Shown: one piece after another, positions 1-8,356 of the stretch
Layout: each line of letters begins with the position of its first letter
How positions within the stretch are numbered: position 1 is the first letter of the stretch
NCBI RefSeq assembly: GCF_013391105.1
Contig: NZ_CP058335.1
Span: 1,984,001 to 2,048,000, forward strand
From: Natronomonas salina
Lineage (GTDB): Archaea > Halobacteriota > Halobacteria > Halobacteriales > Haloarculaceae
Direction: 5' to 3'
Length of the DNA: 64,000 nt
Made by a program: the position numbers and the translations under genes
The notes under the pieces: model-generated
The model's input: only the letters and a program-made list of their open reading frames with translations
Database searches by the model: none
What the model was told of the DNA's origin: nothing

Positions 1-55
1 CGGCCAGCGGCAGGCCGACGTAGCCGAGCCCGACGATGGCGACCGTCTCAGGCAT
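1..55 (-). CDS. Nucleotide-sugar dehydrogenase, N-terminus only (runs off window)
   Basis: Only the first 18 codons are present. After M-P-E-T they read VAIVGLGYVGLPLA, the N-terminal Rossmann motif (GxGYVGLPLA) typical of UDP-glucose/UDP-ManNAc-type dehydrogenases. The ATG lies inside the end of the upstream gene; the 8-nt overlap ATGCCTGA holds both this start and the previous stop, so translation is probably coupled. Two different dehydrogenases of one family would then act in the same glycan pathway. The rest of the protein is outside the window, so substrate cannot be judged. Confidence 0.75.
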   Translation of the reverse strand, partial: MPETVAIVGLGYVGLPLA

Positions 56-1430
56 CGATACCGACCCCCGTGTACCGCACCCGGTCGTCGCCGCGCAGTT
101 CGGTCAGCGCCTGCCGGCCGTCGACGACCACGAGGCGCCCCTCGCCGCCGAGGGTCGCGACCTCGAGATCGTCGAACGCGGGCTGGGGCGTCACCATGAC
201 CGCGGCGTCGTAACCGGCGTCGGCCTCGACGTCCTCGAGGGTCCGGACGGTGGCGCCGCGGTCCTCGAAGGGACCCGGCGAGGTGCAGACCGGGTCGACG
301 ACGTCGACGTCCGCGCCGGCGTCGGCCAGTTCCTCGACGAGCGGCAGCGCCGGCGTCTTGCGGATCTCGTCGACGCCGGGCCGGTAGGTCGCGCCGAGGA
401 CGAGCACCCGCGCGTCGGCGGGGTCGACGCCCTCGTCGCGGAGGTTCCGCTCGACGGCGTCGGCCGTGTACGACGGCATCGAGTCGTTGACCGCCCGCGC
501 CGTCTCCATGAGCGGCGAGGGGGCGTCGAACGGTTCCGTGAGGAAGTAGGGGTAGAGGGGGATGCAGTGGCCGCCGACGCCCGCGCCGGGGTCGTGGATC
601 TCGCAGAACGGCTGGGAGTTGGCGATGTCGATGGCTTCCGTGACGTCGACGCCGAGTTCGGGGGCGTGCTTCGCGAGCTCGTTGGCGAGGGCGATGTTCG
701 TGTCGCGGTAGACGCCCTCGAAGACCTTCACCGCCTCCGCTGTCGTTGCGTCCGAGGCGGTGAGGATCTCGCCGCCGTGGACGGCGTCGTAGACGACCTC
801 GGCGGCCGCCGCGCTCGCCTCGTCCACGCCGCCGATCACCTTGGGGTGGCCGCCGCGGATGTCTTCGAGCGCGCGCCCGGAGAGGGTCCGCTCCGGACAG
901 AAGGCGAGCCCGAACTCGCCGCGGTCCAGGTCGCTGCCCTCGAGGAGCCGCGGCAGGACGACGTCCTCGCAGGTGCGCGGCGGGACCGTCGACTCGACGA
1001 TCACCAGGTCGCCGGCCGACAGCGTCGCGGCGACGTCGTCGACGGCCGCCAGCAGCGCCGAGAGGTCAGGCTCGCCGTCGTCGACGAGCGTCGGGACGAT
1101 CAGCACGTGGACCGTCGAGGGGGCCGCCTCGCGGCCCGACTCGACCGCGCGGAGCGCGCCGTCGTCGACGAGGTCGGCGACGAGGTCCGGGAGGCCCGGT
1201 TCGCCCTCGACGGGGCAGTCGCCGGCCTGGATCGCCGAGACGACCTCTGGGTCGATATCGACGCCCGCGACGTTGCCGGTCACGTCGGCGTAGACGGCGG
1301 CTAGCGGGAGCCCCATCTTGCCGAGCCCGTAGACGGCGACCGGAACCTCCCCAGAGCGGAAGGCCGCGTCCAGCGCCGTCGCGTCCGCGTCGGCGTCGTA
1401 GAGAGACCTGACCGTCCGGCTCTCAGACAC
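48..1430 (-). CDS. Nucleotide-sugar dehydrogenase (UDP-ManNAc/UDP-Glc dehydrogenase family)
   Basis: 460 aa, normal family length. The NAD-binding Rossmann motif GLGKMG is at residues 35-40. The central helix holds the expected Lys (about 235) and Asn (about 246), and the catalytic Cys is in GVGGHCIP (Cys about 289). The C-terminal UDP-binding domain has GATYRPGVDEIRKTP. The enzyme would oxidise a UDP-sugar C6 hydroxyl to a uronic acid for surface glycan synthesis in the cytoplasm. The start is GTG at 1430, preceded by a perfect Shine-Dalgarno GGAGGTGA about 14 nt upstream, which lies inside a short upstream ORF. The 3' end overlaps the next dehydrogenase gene by 8 nt. The exact UDP-sugar is not determinable. 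Confidence 0.9.
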   Translation of the reverse strand: MSESRTVRSLYDADADATALDAAFRSGEVPVAVYGLGKMGLPLAAVYADVTGNVAGVDIDPEVVSAIQAGDCPVEGEPGLPDLVADLVDDGALRAVESGREAAPSTVHVLIVPTLVDDGEPDLSALLAAVDDVAATLSAGDLVIVESTVPPRTCEDVVLPRLLEGSDLDRGEFGLAFCPERTLSGRALEDIRGGHPKVIGGVDEASAAAAEVVYDAVHGGEILTASDATTAEAVKVFEGVYRDTNIALANELAKHAPELGVDVTEAIDIANSQPFCEIHDPGAGVGGHCIPLYPYFLTEPFDAPSPLMETARAVNDSMPSYTADAVERNLRDEGVDPADARVLVLGATYRPGVDEIRKTPALPLVEELADAGADVDVVDPVCTSPGPFEDRGATVRTLEDVEADAGYDAAVMVTPQPAFDDLEVATLGGEGRLVVVDGRQALTELRGDDRVRYTGVGIDA

Positions 1431-1575
1431 AGACGGTCACCTCCTCGCGTGCGGCCGGACGGGGGAGACGCCCCACCCTGTCCAGGTGGAACGGCTCCGC
1501 GATCGGCTCACCCCCACCTGTTCCCTTCCCGAAGACTACACTCGTCGACCGATGTCCGATTTCGTTTGCGTACAT
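1423..1575 (-). other. Possible upstream leader ORF (50 codons) overlapping the dehydrogenase start
   Basis: An ATG at 1575 opens a 50-codon frame whose TGA lies inside the dehydrogenase start region (GTGTCTGA, 8-nt overlap). The peptide starts MYANEIGHRS and ends EEVTVCV. It contains the GGAGGTGA ribosome-binding site of the next gene, so ribosomes finishing it could reinitiate. No convincing TATA box is seen at the usual distance (only AATGTAAC near 1603). Translation is inferred; the frame could be open by chance. Confidence 0.35.
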
Positions 1576-2390
1576 GGTGCCAGTTCGGCCGCGTGGCCGT
1601 TACATTCCACTCGGAGCCAGTACCCGGTTACTATGAGCCCACTAATGGCCGCCTTGCGCGCCGGTGGCGGGAGCGTCCGGGCATCTCCACCCGCCGATAT
1701 CGCCCGCCTCAGGCGTTTCGTTCCGTTTACGATCGTTTATGCACCGCTAAAATCCGCATACGGCGGTGGTGTGGCGTGCTCTTCGGGGGTGTCCTCGGTT
1801 GCGGGACCCCTCAAGCGTGGAGCGACGAACGAGAGCCAGCCCCGGAGGAGCCGGAGTGGCGAAGTCGAAGAATCGATGTTGGAGCTACAGTCGTACCGTC
1901 CGTAATACGTACCCACGCGTGCGTAAGGGCAGCGTCGGTGCCGCACCGGTCGTTCCGGTGTCGCTTCGAGGGGGACGTTGGAGGACTACACTCGGGGTCG
2001 ATGACGCGAGGAGCGGAAATCGGCCTCCGTGATCCGTTCGCTCGGTTCGCGAAGTTGGGGGTCGCTACGTGATCTCCAGTCGGGAACACCGCAGCTCTCG
2101 GTTATCGTGGTCGAGGGGAAGAGGGGGGAAAGCGGGTGACGAGCTGGTACAGACACCGCGCAGGGAACGGGTTGCGGATGGGGGGGTGAACCAGCAGTGC
2201 GGTGATGTCTGCGTCGGGCCAGCGCGTCGGTGGATGCCTAGCCTCCGTGCGGAGGCGTCCGTCCCTACCGGCGAGGGGATGATTATTATGGGGCCGATAA
2301 ACGCGTTCCGCCGCAGAAGGGTCACCGGAACCGGACTGGAACCCCGGTCGGCGCGGGTCGAAAGGACCGCCCACGACTGGATAGTAGCTG
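1576..2390. other. Gene-free intergenic stretch
   Basis: About 0.8 kb between the divergent dehydrogenase and phosphodiesterase genes. GC is visibly lower than in the flanking genes. The open frames on both strands give Arg/Ser/Pro-rich, non-acidic translations with no recognisable motif, unlike real proteins of this genome. I see no RNA gene, transposase or array. It may hold regulatory sequence for the two divergent glycan units. Confidence 0.6.
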
Positions 2391-2398
2391 GATAATAA
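2391..2398 (+). promoter_or_regulatory. Candidate TATA box (GATAATAA) for the phosphodiesterase unit
   Basis: GATAATAA in otherwise GC-rich DNA, centred about 33 nt before the ATG at 2428. This is near the spacing expected for a leaderless archaeal transcript. Similar boxes at similar spacing precede the short ORF at 4210 and the remnant ORF at 8397. Confidence 0.4.
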
Positions 2399-2427
2399 CG
2401 TGGGTGGAGGTCGTAGCCCCTCGTGAA

Positions 2428-2505
2428 ATGTACACGGGTGATATCGATCGCAGCGCCGAAACAAGGCGAGCAGCCCATCACCGCGCCGGGGGGTCGCGGC
2501 GATGA
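2428..2505 (+). other. Possible 25-aa leader ORF overlapping the phosphodiesterase start
   Basis: The ATG at 2428 follows a TATA-like box by about 33 nt. The frame encodes 25 residues, starting MYTGDIDRSAE and ending GGSRR. Its TGA overlaps the phosphodiesterase ATG as ATGA. A leaderless message would therefore meet this ORF first, and the enzyme would be translated by coupling. The peptide resembles nothing I recognise. It could also be a chance ORF in a 5' leader. Confidence 0.4.
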
Positions 2506-4121
2506 AGGCGCTCGTCGTCGGTCTGGATGCCGCGTGCATGCCGGTCCTGGAACCACTCTTCGAGCGGGACGTCGTCCCGACCCTGGAGGGGCTCTTCGAG
2601 TCCGGCACGTCCGCGCCGATGGAGTCGCACGTCCCGCCGTGGACGCCCGCGGCGTGGCCGTCCATCTACACGGGGACGAACCCCGGGAAGCACGGGTCCT
2701 TCGGCTTCGTCTCCTACGAGGGCTACGACTGGGACGTCGTCTCCGCCGACCAGATCCGCGAGCCGGCCATCTGGGAGCTACTGGACCAGCACGGCTACAG
2801 CAGCGTCGTCGTGAACGTGCCGGTGACCCACCCGCCGACGCCGATCGACGGCGCCGTCCTGCCGGGCTTCCTCGGCCCCGAGGAGCCGACCTGTCACCCG
2901 GAGGGGCTCCTCGAGGACGTCCGCGAGGCCTGTAGCGGCTACCGGGTCTACCCGGAGGAGGACCGGACGACCGACGCGCCCGACGACGAGGTCTTCGCGA
3001 ACTGGCTGGACGTCACCCGGATGCGCGGCGAGGCGACGCGGTACCTCGCCGACCGGTTCGACCCCGACTTCGGGTTCGTCCAGTTCCAGCGCACCGACAC
3101 CATCTTCCACAAGTTCCCGACCGAGACCGACCGCATCGAGGAGCTGTTCCGAACGGTCGACGAGGAGATCGAGGCGACCCTCGAGGCGACCGACCCCGAC
3201 GCGGTGTTCGTCGTCAGCGACCACGGCATCGGCCCCTACGAGGGCTACGAATTCCGGGTCAACGAGTACCTCCGTGAGGGCGGCTACATCGAGCCCACAC
3301 AGGACCCTCGCGGGATGCCGTCGTGGAACCCGATGCGAAGCCAGCTCCGGGAGGGGACCGACGAGACCGGCGACGACGGCGGCCCCGGCGTCCTGCCGCG
3401 CGTCGCCGCCGCGGCCGCGGCCGCCGGCCTCACCACCCGCCGGGTCAACGACGTGCTCGACACCCTCGGGGTCGCCGACGTCGTCGCGCCGTACGTCCCG
3501 GACAGCGTCAAGCGGGCAGGGCAGACGCACGTCGACTTCGCCAACTCCACCGCGTACATGCGGACGCGCGTGGAACTGGGCGTGCGGGTCAACCTCGAGG
3601 GCCGCGAACCCGAGGGCGTCGTCCCGCAGGCGGAGTACGACGCCGTCCGGGAGGAGCTCATCGAGTACCTCTCGGCGGCGGAGACGCCGGACGGCGAGCC
3701 CGTCTTCGAGGAGGTCGGTCCCCGCGAGGAGTACTTCGAGGGCCCGATGACCACGGAAGCCGTCGACGTCGTGACGGTGCCGGCCGACTACGACCACCTG
3801 CTGTCGGCGACGCTCCCCGGCGAGCAGTTCGCCGACCGGACCGGGACCTGGGACCACAAGTTCGACGGCGTCGTCGCGGCCTCCGGGCGGGCCCTCGACG
3901 ACGACGTCGACCTGGGCGCCCCGCGGCTGTACGACCTCGCCCCCACGGTGCTGGCGACCTTCGGCGTCCCCGTCAGCGACCGGATGGACGGGTCGATCCT
4001 CCCGGTCGTCGACGAGGTCGAAGCCCGCGAGTACGACCGCCGCAGCGTGTCGGCGAAGTCCGAGGAGGGCCCGGACGACGGCGTCCAGGACCGCCTCGCC
4101 GACCTCGGCTACCTCGAGTAG
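2502..4121 (+). CDS. Type I phosphodiesterase/nucleotide pyrophosphatase (alkaline phosphatase superfamily)
   Basis: 539 aa, cytoplasmic, no signal peptide. Seen: the metal-binding Asp in VVGLDAA (D9), the Thr nucleophile region PPWTPAAWPS (T about 48) followed by GTNPGKHG, the metal site VVSDHGIG (about 237-244), and a late TWDHKFDG. These match the NPP/phosphoglycerol-transferase-like branch of the alkaline phosphatase superfamily. Members hydrolyse or transfer phosphodiesters; in haloarchaea they often sit in glycan clusters, as here. The ATG overlaps the stop of a short upstream ORF. The substrate is unknown; a role in a phospho- or sulfo-glycan is inference. Confidence 0.85.
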   Translation: MKALVVGLDAACMPVLEPLFERDVVPTLEGLFESGTSAPMESHVPPWTPAAWPSIYTGTNPGKHGSFGFVSYEGYDWDVVSADQIREPAIWELLDQHGYSSVVVNVPVTHPPTPIDGAVLPGFLGPEEPTCHPEGLLEDVREACSGYRVYPEEDRTTDAPDDEVFANWLDVTRMRGEATRYLADRFDPDFGFVQFQRTDTIFHKFPTETDRIEELFRTVDEEIEATLEATDPDAVFVVSDHGIGPYEGYEFRVNEYLREGGYIEPTQDPRGMPSWNPMRSQLREGTDETGDDGGPGVLPRVAAAAAAAGLTTRRVNDVLDTLGVADVVAPYVPDSVKRAGQTHVDFANSTAYMRTRVELGVRVNLEGREPEGVVPQAEYDAVREELIEYLSAAETPDGEPVFEEVGPREEYFEGPMTTEAVDVVTVPADYDHLLSATLPGEQFADRTGTWDHKFDGVVAASGRALDDDVDLGAPRLYDLAPTVLATFGVPVSDRMDGSILPVVDEVEAREYDRRSVSAKSEEGPDDGVQDRLADLGYLE

Positions 4122-4173
4122 CGTTCGAGCGACGAACGGGCCGTTCACCGCCCGACGCGGTCGCTTAGGTGTC

Positions 4174-4185
4174 GGATAATTATCC
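4174..4185 (+). promoter_or_regulatory. Palindromic TATA-like element GGATAATTATCC
   Basis: A perfect 12-nt palindrome centred about 31 nt before the ATG at 4210. It fits a core promoter for a leaderless transcript, and its symmetry could also allow a dimeric regulator to bind over the TATA box. No factor can be named. Confidence 0.45.
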
Positions 4186-4209
4186 TCCTGGACCGATACC
4201 CACCTAGCA

Positions 4210-4266
4210 ATGAACGACCCAACCGTCGAACGCACGTGGACCGCGAGCGGAGGTGACCGGCGGTGA
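4210..4266 (+). other. Possible 18-aa leader ORF overlapping the glycosyltransferase start
   Basis: The ATG lies about 31 nt after the palindromic TATA element. The peptide is MNDPTVERTWTASGGDRR and its stop overlaps the glycosyltransferase GTG as GTGA. The frame contains GGAGGTGA, a perfect anti-16S match, just before the GTG. This arrangement suggests translational coupling from a leaderless start. No homologous peptide is known to me. Confidence 0.45.
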
Positions 4267-5171
4267 CCCTCGTCAGCGTGATCGTCCCGACGTACAACCG
4301 CGCCGAGGCATTGCCGGACACCATCGAGAGCGTCCTCGCACAGACCCACGAGGAACTGGAGCTGCTGGTCGTCGACGACGCCTCGACGGACGACAGCCGG
4401 TCGGTCGTCGAATCCTACGACGATCCGCGGGTCGAGTACATCCGCCACGAGGAGAACCGGGGCGGTAGCGCCGCGCGGAACACCGGCATCGAGGCGTCGG
4501 AAGGGGAGTACGTCGCGTTCCTGGACTCCGACGACGAGTGGCTCCCCCAGAAGCTCGACCGGCAGCTCTCCTTGCTCCAGTCACGGGGCAACGATTGGAT
4601 CGCCGCCTACTGCGACGTCAAGCCGCCGAGCGACGGCGACACCAGCCACATCGAGTGGGCGCTCGGCTCCGTCCTCGGCAGCGAGCCGCCGCGGCGGCGC
4701 GAGGGCGGCGACGTGCTGATCGCGGAGGTCCTCACCGACAGACTCCACACCAGCGCCGGGTCGACGCTGCTCGTCGAGCGCGACGTCACCGTCGAGATCG
4801 GCGGCTTCGACGAGTCCTTCGAGCGGTTCCAGGACACCGAGTTCCTCGTCCGCGTCCTCGAGCAGGGGAAGCTCGCCTACCTCCCCGAGGAGCTCGTCCT
4901 CCGGGACCCCTCGGGGCACCCGTCGCCGGAGGTGACCGAGCGGGCCCTCGAGCGCGTCCGGGAGTCGTTCGGCGACCACATCGAACTGCTCGAGGAGCAG
5001 GGCGAGGACGTCGTCGCCGGCCACAACCTCATCCTGGCGAAGGAGTACCTCGCCGAGGGCGACCTCGCGACGGGGCTGAAGTACGCCCGCTCGGCGGCGC
5101 CAGCGACGACGCAGTATCCGGGGCTGCTGGCCGCCACGACGGTCGGCGTCGGTCGGCGACTCCGGCAGTAG
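4263..5171 (+). CDS. Family 2 (GT-A) glycosyltransferase
   Basis: 302 aa, soluble. The N-terminus has the GT2 signature VIVPTYNRAEALPDTI, VVDDAS (nucleotide binding) and the metal-binding FLDSDDEW (about residues 92-99). A later DESFERFQDTEF matches the ED-type acceptor region. It would transfer a sugar from an activated nucleotide donor to a lipid- or protein-linked glycan on the cytoplasmic face. The GTG start was chosen because it is preceded by GGAGGTGACC and overlaps the short ORF stop. The C-terminus is a helical extension. Donor and acceptor are unknown. Confidence 0.88.
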   Translation: MTLVSVIVPTYNRAEALPDTIESVLAQTHEELELLVVDDASTDDSRSVVESYDDPRVEYIRHEENRGGSAARNTGIEASEGEYVAFLDSDDEWLPQKLDRQLSLLQSRGNDWIAAYCDVKPPSDGDTSHIEWALGSVLGSEPPRRREGGDVLIAEVLTDRLHTSAGSTLLVERDVTVEIGGFDESFERFQDTEFLVRVLEQGKLAYLPEELVLRDPSGHPSPEVTERALERVRESFGDHIELLEEQGEDVVAGHNLILAKEYLAEGDLATGLKYARSAAPATTQYPGLLAATTVGVGRRLRQ

Positions 5172-5263
5172 ACGGGTACCGTCGGAAGCTCCACTAGTAG
5201 ACGGGTATCGTCGAAAGAATGTCCGCGCGTGTGACAGACGTTCGGCGACGTGCCTGTGCGACG

Positions 5264-6910
5264 TTACGGGAACTCGTTGCCGCTGGTCGTGAGGTTGCTG
5301 GTCCCCTTGTCGCGGAGGCCGTTGTGGATGACGTTGTCGATGACGTCGATGTTGCTGTGGCCACCCCTGAGCATGAGCCCCTCCGAGCCGTTGGCGGCCT
5401 GGGCGTCGTCGATCTCGACGTAGCGGTTCCCGGAGCCGTCGTTGACGACCGGGTGGTGTTCCGAGTAGTAGTCGCCGCCGTAGACGAGGCAGTCGTCGGC
5501 GTCGACGAGCAGGCAGCGCCGCCAGTCGCCGCCCTGCTGCTCGACGGACACCGAGCGGAACTCGGTGCCGTCGCGGCCGCAGTAGATTGTGTACCGGTAG
5601 TTGCTCCCGTCGCCGTCGCCGGTGACGTCGACGTCCTCGACGAGGGCCTCGCCGCCGCCGCTGCTCTGCTCCGTGAGGACGATGGCGTAGGCGCTGGTGT
5701 CCTGGCGGATGTCGGTCCCGTGGATGTGGGTCGACCCCGCGCTCGGACTCACGTGGACGGCGTTCTCCGGCCGGTTCTCGACGCTGATGGTGGTGTCGGA
5801 GATGGCCGCGGAGCCGACGCCGTTGAGCACGCGGATCGCGTTACCGTTGGGCTGCTGGAGCTCTATGGTCGTGTTCTCCACGTGGAGGTCCTCGCCGTTG
5901 TCCAGTCGGATCCCCATCTGGGTCTCGTCGTCGTCGCGGTTCTGGTCGACCACGACGGTGGCGTCCTGGACGTTGCTGCCGTCGCCGCCGAGGCGGATGC
6001 TCGCGACGTTGCTGTTGCGGTACTCCCCGCCGATGACGGACACCTTGTCGCCGTTGGCCGCGTACAGGCCGTTGTCGGGGAAGGGGCCGACGACGCAGTC
6101 CTGGAAGCGGAGGTGGCCCTGGTGGCTCTCGCTGACGAGGATGCCCGTCGGACCGGTCTGGATGCTCCCGGGCGTGTACCGGGAGTACTCCCCGCCGTCG
6201 GGGATCTGGACGTTCTCGATCGTCCCCTCGCCGCTCGAGGAGGTGACGTCGAAGAGGAACGGCCCGAAGGTGCCGCTGTCGTGTTCGCCCTCGACCGTGA
6301 CGTTGCGGACGACGAGGTCGTCGGCGACCTGTGCCTGGATCGCGCGGGCGCCCGTGTCCGAGGCGGTCAGGTCGAAGTCGATCCCCGAGAAGTGCAGCGA
6401 GTCGCCCGGGCTGCTGGCGGTGCCGAGCTTGAAGCAGATGTTGCTCCCCTGGAAGTCGTGGTACGACGCGGGCACGATGGTCGCGTCGTCGCCCTCGAAG
6501 CCGACGTTATCGAAGCCGGTCCAGCGGACCATGTCGTCCATGTAGTAGCGGCCCTCCGGGAACCGGAACAGGGTGTCGTCGGCGAGGTTCTCCTCGAGGA
6601 CCGGCGTGATCGACGCCCCGCCGTTCGGGTCGGCGCCGGCCTCGACGACGTCGACGACCCGCGCGTAGTCCTCGTCGTCGGCGTCGTCGGTCTCTTCGGC
6701 CTCCGTCTCCTCCTCGTCGTCGGTGGTGCTTTCGTCCTCCTCGACCGAGCCGGTGTAGCTTCCCGATTCCTCGGTACTCGAGTCGGCGGTACAGGAGCTC
6801 GCTGCTCCGGCCGTCCCCGAGGCGCCCGCCCCGACGGCGGCCGCGGACACCGCTGCAGAGGTGAACTTCAGATACGATCGTCGCGTTGGTATGAGGTCTC
6901 CGTCAGACAT
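5264..6910 (-). CDS. Tat-exported right-handed beta-helix (pectate-lyase-like fold) surface protein
   Basis: 548 aa. The N-terminus has a twin-arginine signal, PTRRSYLKFTSAA (Arg 10-11), a hydrophobic Ala/Gly segment and a Ser/Thr/Glu-rich linker to about residue 85. The rest consists of short beta-rich repeats with many Asn, Gly and Val, the look of parallel beta-helix proteins (pectate lyase superfamily). Such folds bind or cleave acidic polysaccharides. It likely works outside the cell and may act on the glycan made by the neighbours. No clear catalytic triad could be read, so lyase activity is not claimed. Confidence 0.75.
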   Translation of the reverse strand: MSDGDLIPTRRSYLKFTSAAVSAAAVGAGASGTAGAASSCTADSSTEESGSYTGSVEEDESTTDDEEETEAEETDDADDEDYARVVDVVEAGADPNGGASITPVLEENLADDTLFRFPEGRYYMDDMVRWTGFDNVGFEGDDATIVPASYHDFQGSNICFKLGTASSPGDSLHFSGIDFDLTASDTGARAIQAQVADDLVVRNVTVEGEHDSGTFGPFLFDVTSSSGEGTIENVQIPDGGEYSRYTPGSIQTGPTGILVSESHQGHLRFQDCVVGPFPDNGLYAANGDKVSVIGGEYRNSNVASIRLGGDGSNVQDATVVVDQNRDDDETQMGIRLDNGEDLHVENTTIELQQPNGNAIRVLNGVGSAAISDTTISVENRPENAVHVSPSAGSTHIHGTDIRQDTSAYAIVLTEQSSGGGEALVEDVDVTGDGDGSNYRYTIYCGRDGTEFRSVSVEQQGGDWRRCLLVDADDCLVYGGDYYSEHHPVVNDGSGNRYVEIDDAQAANGSEGLMLRGGHSNIDVIDNVIHNGLRDKGTSNLTTSGNEFP

Positions 6911-6939
6911 TCGTCACCCGCTACTGGAGAGGGGAGTAT

Positions 6940-6949
6940 AGCTATATAA
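6940..6949 (-). promoter_or_regulatory. Candidate TATA box for the beta-helix gene
   Basis: On the minus strand TTATATAG sits about 35 nt before the ATG at 6910, in a short AT-rich patch (GATTATATAGCTATA). This fits a transcript with a very short leader. Confidence 0.4.
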
Positions 6950-7020
6950 TCTATAAGCGGGTTTCGTAACGTTTGGAACGCGGAACTACTAACGAAATCG
7001 AAATCTAACCGCTAACCATC

Positions 7021-8226
7021 TCAGATGTCGATGCTGATGCCGTCGTCCGTCTCGGTCGGCGTCGACGTGGGCGTCGGCGACTGTGCGCCGGAATCAGTCT
7101 GAGTAGGCACTCCCGAACCGTCGGGTGTCGGCGTGTCGCCGCCCTGCGGGGTAGGTGTTCCCGTGTCACCCTGTGTCGCGGTGGGGGTCGCGCCCTCGCC
7201 ACCGTCGGTCGAACCCTCGGGCGCGCCGGAGATCCAGACGTGGACGCGCCGGTCGGGACCGTCGTCGCCGCCGGTCCGATCGAGCGTGTAGCTGAGCCGC
7301 AGCCGCTCGCCATCGAGGGTCGGTTCGGGGTCGTGCTCGACGTACGTTCGCTCGCCCGGCGCCAGTTGGACCTCGCGGCTGAGCTGCTCGTCGCTCTCGA
7401 TGACGTTCCCCTCCGCGTCGACCACCTCGAGGGTCCCGCGGAGGGCGTACGTCTGCTGGCCGTCCCGCTGGTTGGTGACGCCGACGTAGAGGGGGTCGCT
7501 CCCCGAGAGGTCGTCCGGGTAGTTCCCCGCGACGTACTCGCCGGAGTCGTTCTGCGTCACGACCGCCAGCTCGTCGAAGTCCTGGCCCGGCGGCGGCTGC
7601 GTGAACGCGTAGGTGGCGCTCGTCAGCGCGACGAGGAGGACGCAGGCGAGGAGGACGTTGAGCGCGACGTCCGAGACGCTCCTCGCCTCGAGCGGGTGCG
7701 AACTGCCCATGCGCGATCCGTCCGCGACGAAGTATCGCTCGTAGACGGTCGAGGGCCACCCGAGGTCGACGCCGAACCGCTGGGGCGCCGACAGCCGGAG
7801 CCGCCGGGCGAGCCCGATGAAGACGAAACCCCAGGTGAGCACCCCGAGGCCGGCGGCGAGCTCCGGGGCCGCGAACGAGCCGCTCGCGACGTAGTGGAGC
7901 AGGGCGACGGCGGGCGTCAGCGCGGCGCTCAGCGCGACGGCGAGGCCGAGGCGGTCGATGCCGGTCAGCCCGCGGAGCCGCGTCCGCATCGCCCTGTCGA
8001 TGCCCTCGCCGGTCTCCCGCGTCATCGGCGGGTCGAGGTCCTCCCGCGCCTCGGGGTACATCGCGGACACGAGCGCGTACCCGGGCAGGAAGATCGCCAG
8101 CGGGAGGCCCGCGGCCACCCGCAGACTCGTCTGCTCGACGCCGCCGTAGACCAGCGCGGCCGGCACGGTCGCCGCCACCCCGACGAGCAGCAGGTCCACC
8201 CACCAGGAGTCACGAGTCGCTGCCAT
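7021..8226 (-). CDS. DUF1616-type membrane protein with Thr/Pro-rich C-terminal tail
   Basis: 401 aa. The N-terminal half has about four membrane helices (starting VDLLLVGVAATVPAALVYGG), with GLPLAIFLPGYALVSA resembling the DUF1616 signature. A further helix lies near residues 195-212. A beta-rich extracellular domain of about 130 residues follows (VGVTNQRDGQQTYALRG), then a low-complexity Thr/Pro/Ser tail. DUF1616 proteins are common beside haloarchaeal and methanogen surface-glycan genes. The biochemical role is unknown. Its position next to the beta-helix protein suggests a cell-surface function. Confidence 0.8.
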   Translation of the reverse strand: MAATRDSWWVDLLLVGVAATVPAALVYGGVEQTSLRVAAGLPLAIFLPGYALVSAMYPEAREDLDPPMTRETGEGIDRAMRTRLRGLTGIDRLGLAVALSAALTPAVALLHYVASGSFAAPELAAGLGVLTWGFVFIGLARRLRLSAPQRFGVDLGWPSTVYERYFVADGSRMGSSHPLEARSVSDVALNVLLACVLLVALTSATYAFTQPPPGQDFDELAVVTQNDSGEYVAGNYPDDLSGSDPLYVGVTNQRDGQQTYALRGTLEVVDAEGNVIESDEQLSREVQLAPGERTYVEHDPEPTLDGERLRLSYTLDRTGGDDGPDRRVHVWISGAPEGSTDGGEGATPTATQGDTGTPTPQGGDTPTPDGSGVPTQTDSGAQSPTPTSTPTETDDGISIDI

Positions 8227-8356
8227 GAGTCGTCGGTTCTGGCCTGCACCTCAAAACCTATCCGTCCGTTCAGCGTGATTCACCGTCTTATCTGGGTTCT
8301 AAACGGCGGCTCGGAGCGGTTTAGGTGACCGTTCCGAGACGCCCGACCCGCTTATC

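Noticed and set aside
36..1304. Long plus-strand ORF opposite the dehydrogenase
   Set aside because: It is the Val/Asp/Arg-rich complement frame that high-GC haloarchaeal genes leave open. The minus strand has clear family motifs.
1449..2072. 207-codon ORF and several overlapping ones in the 1.5-2.5 kb gap
   Set aside because: Arg/Ser/Pro-rich, not acidic, no motif, no promoter or ribosome-binding site at their starts.
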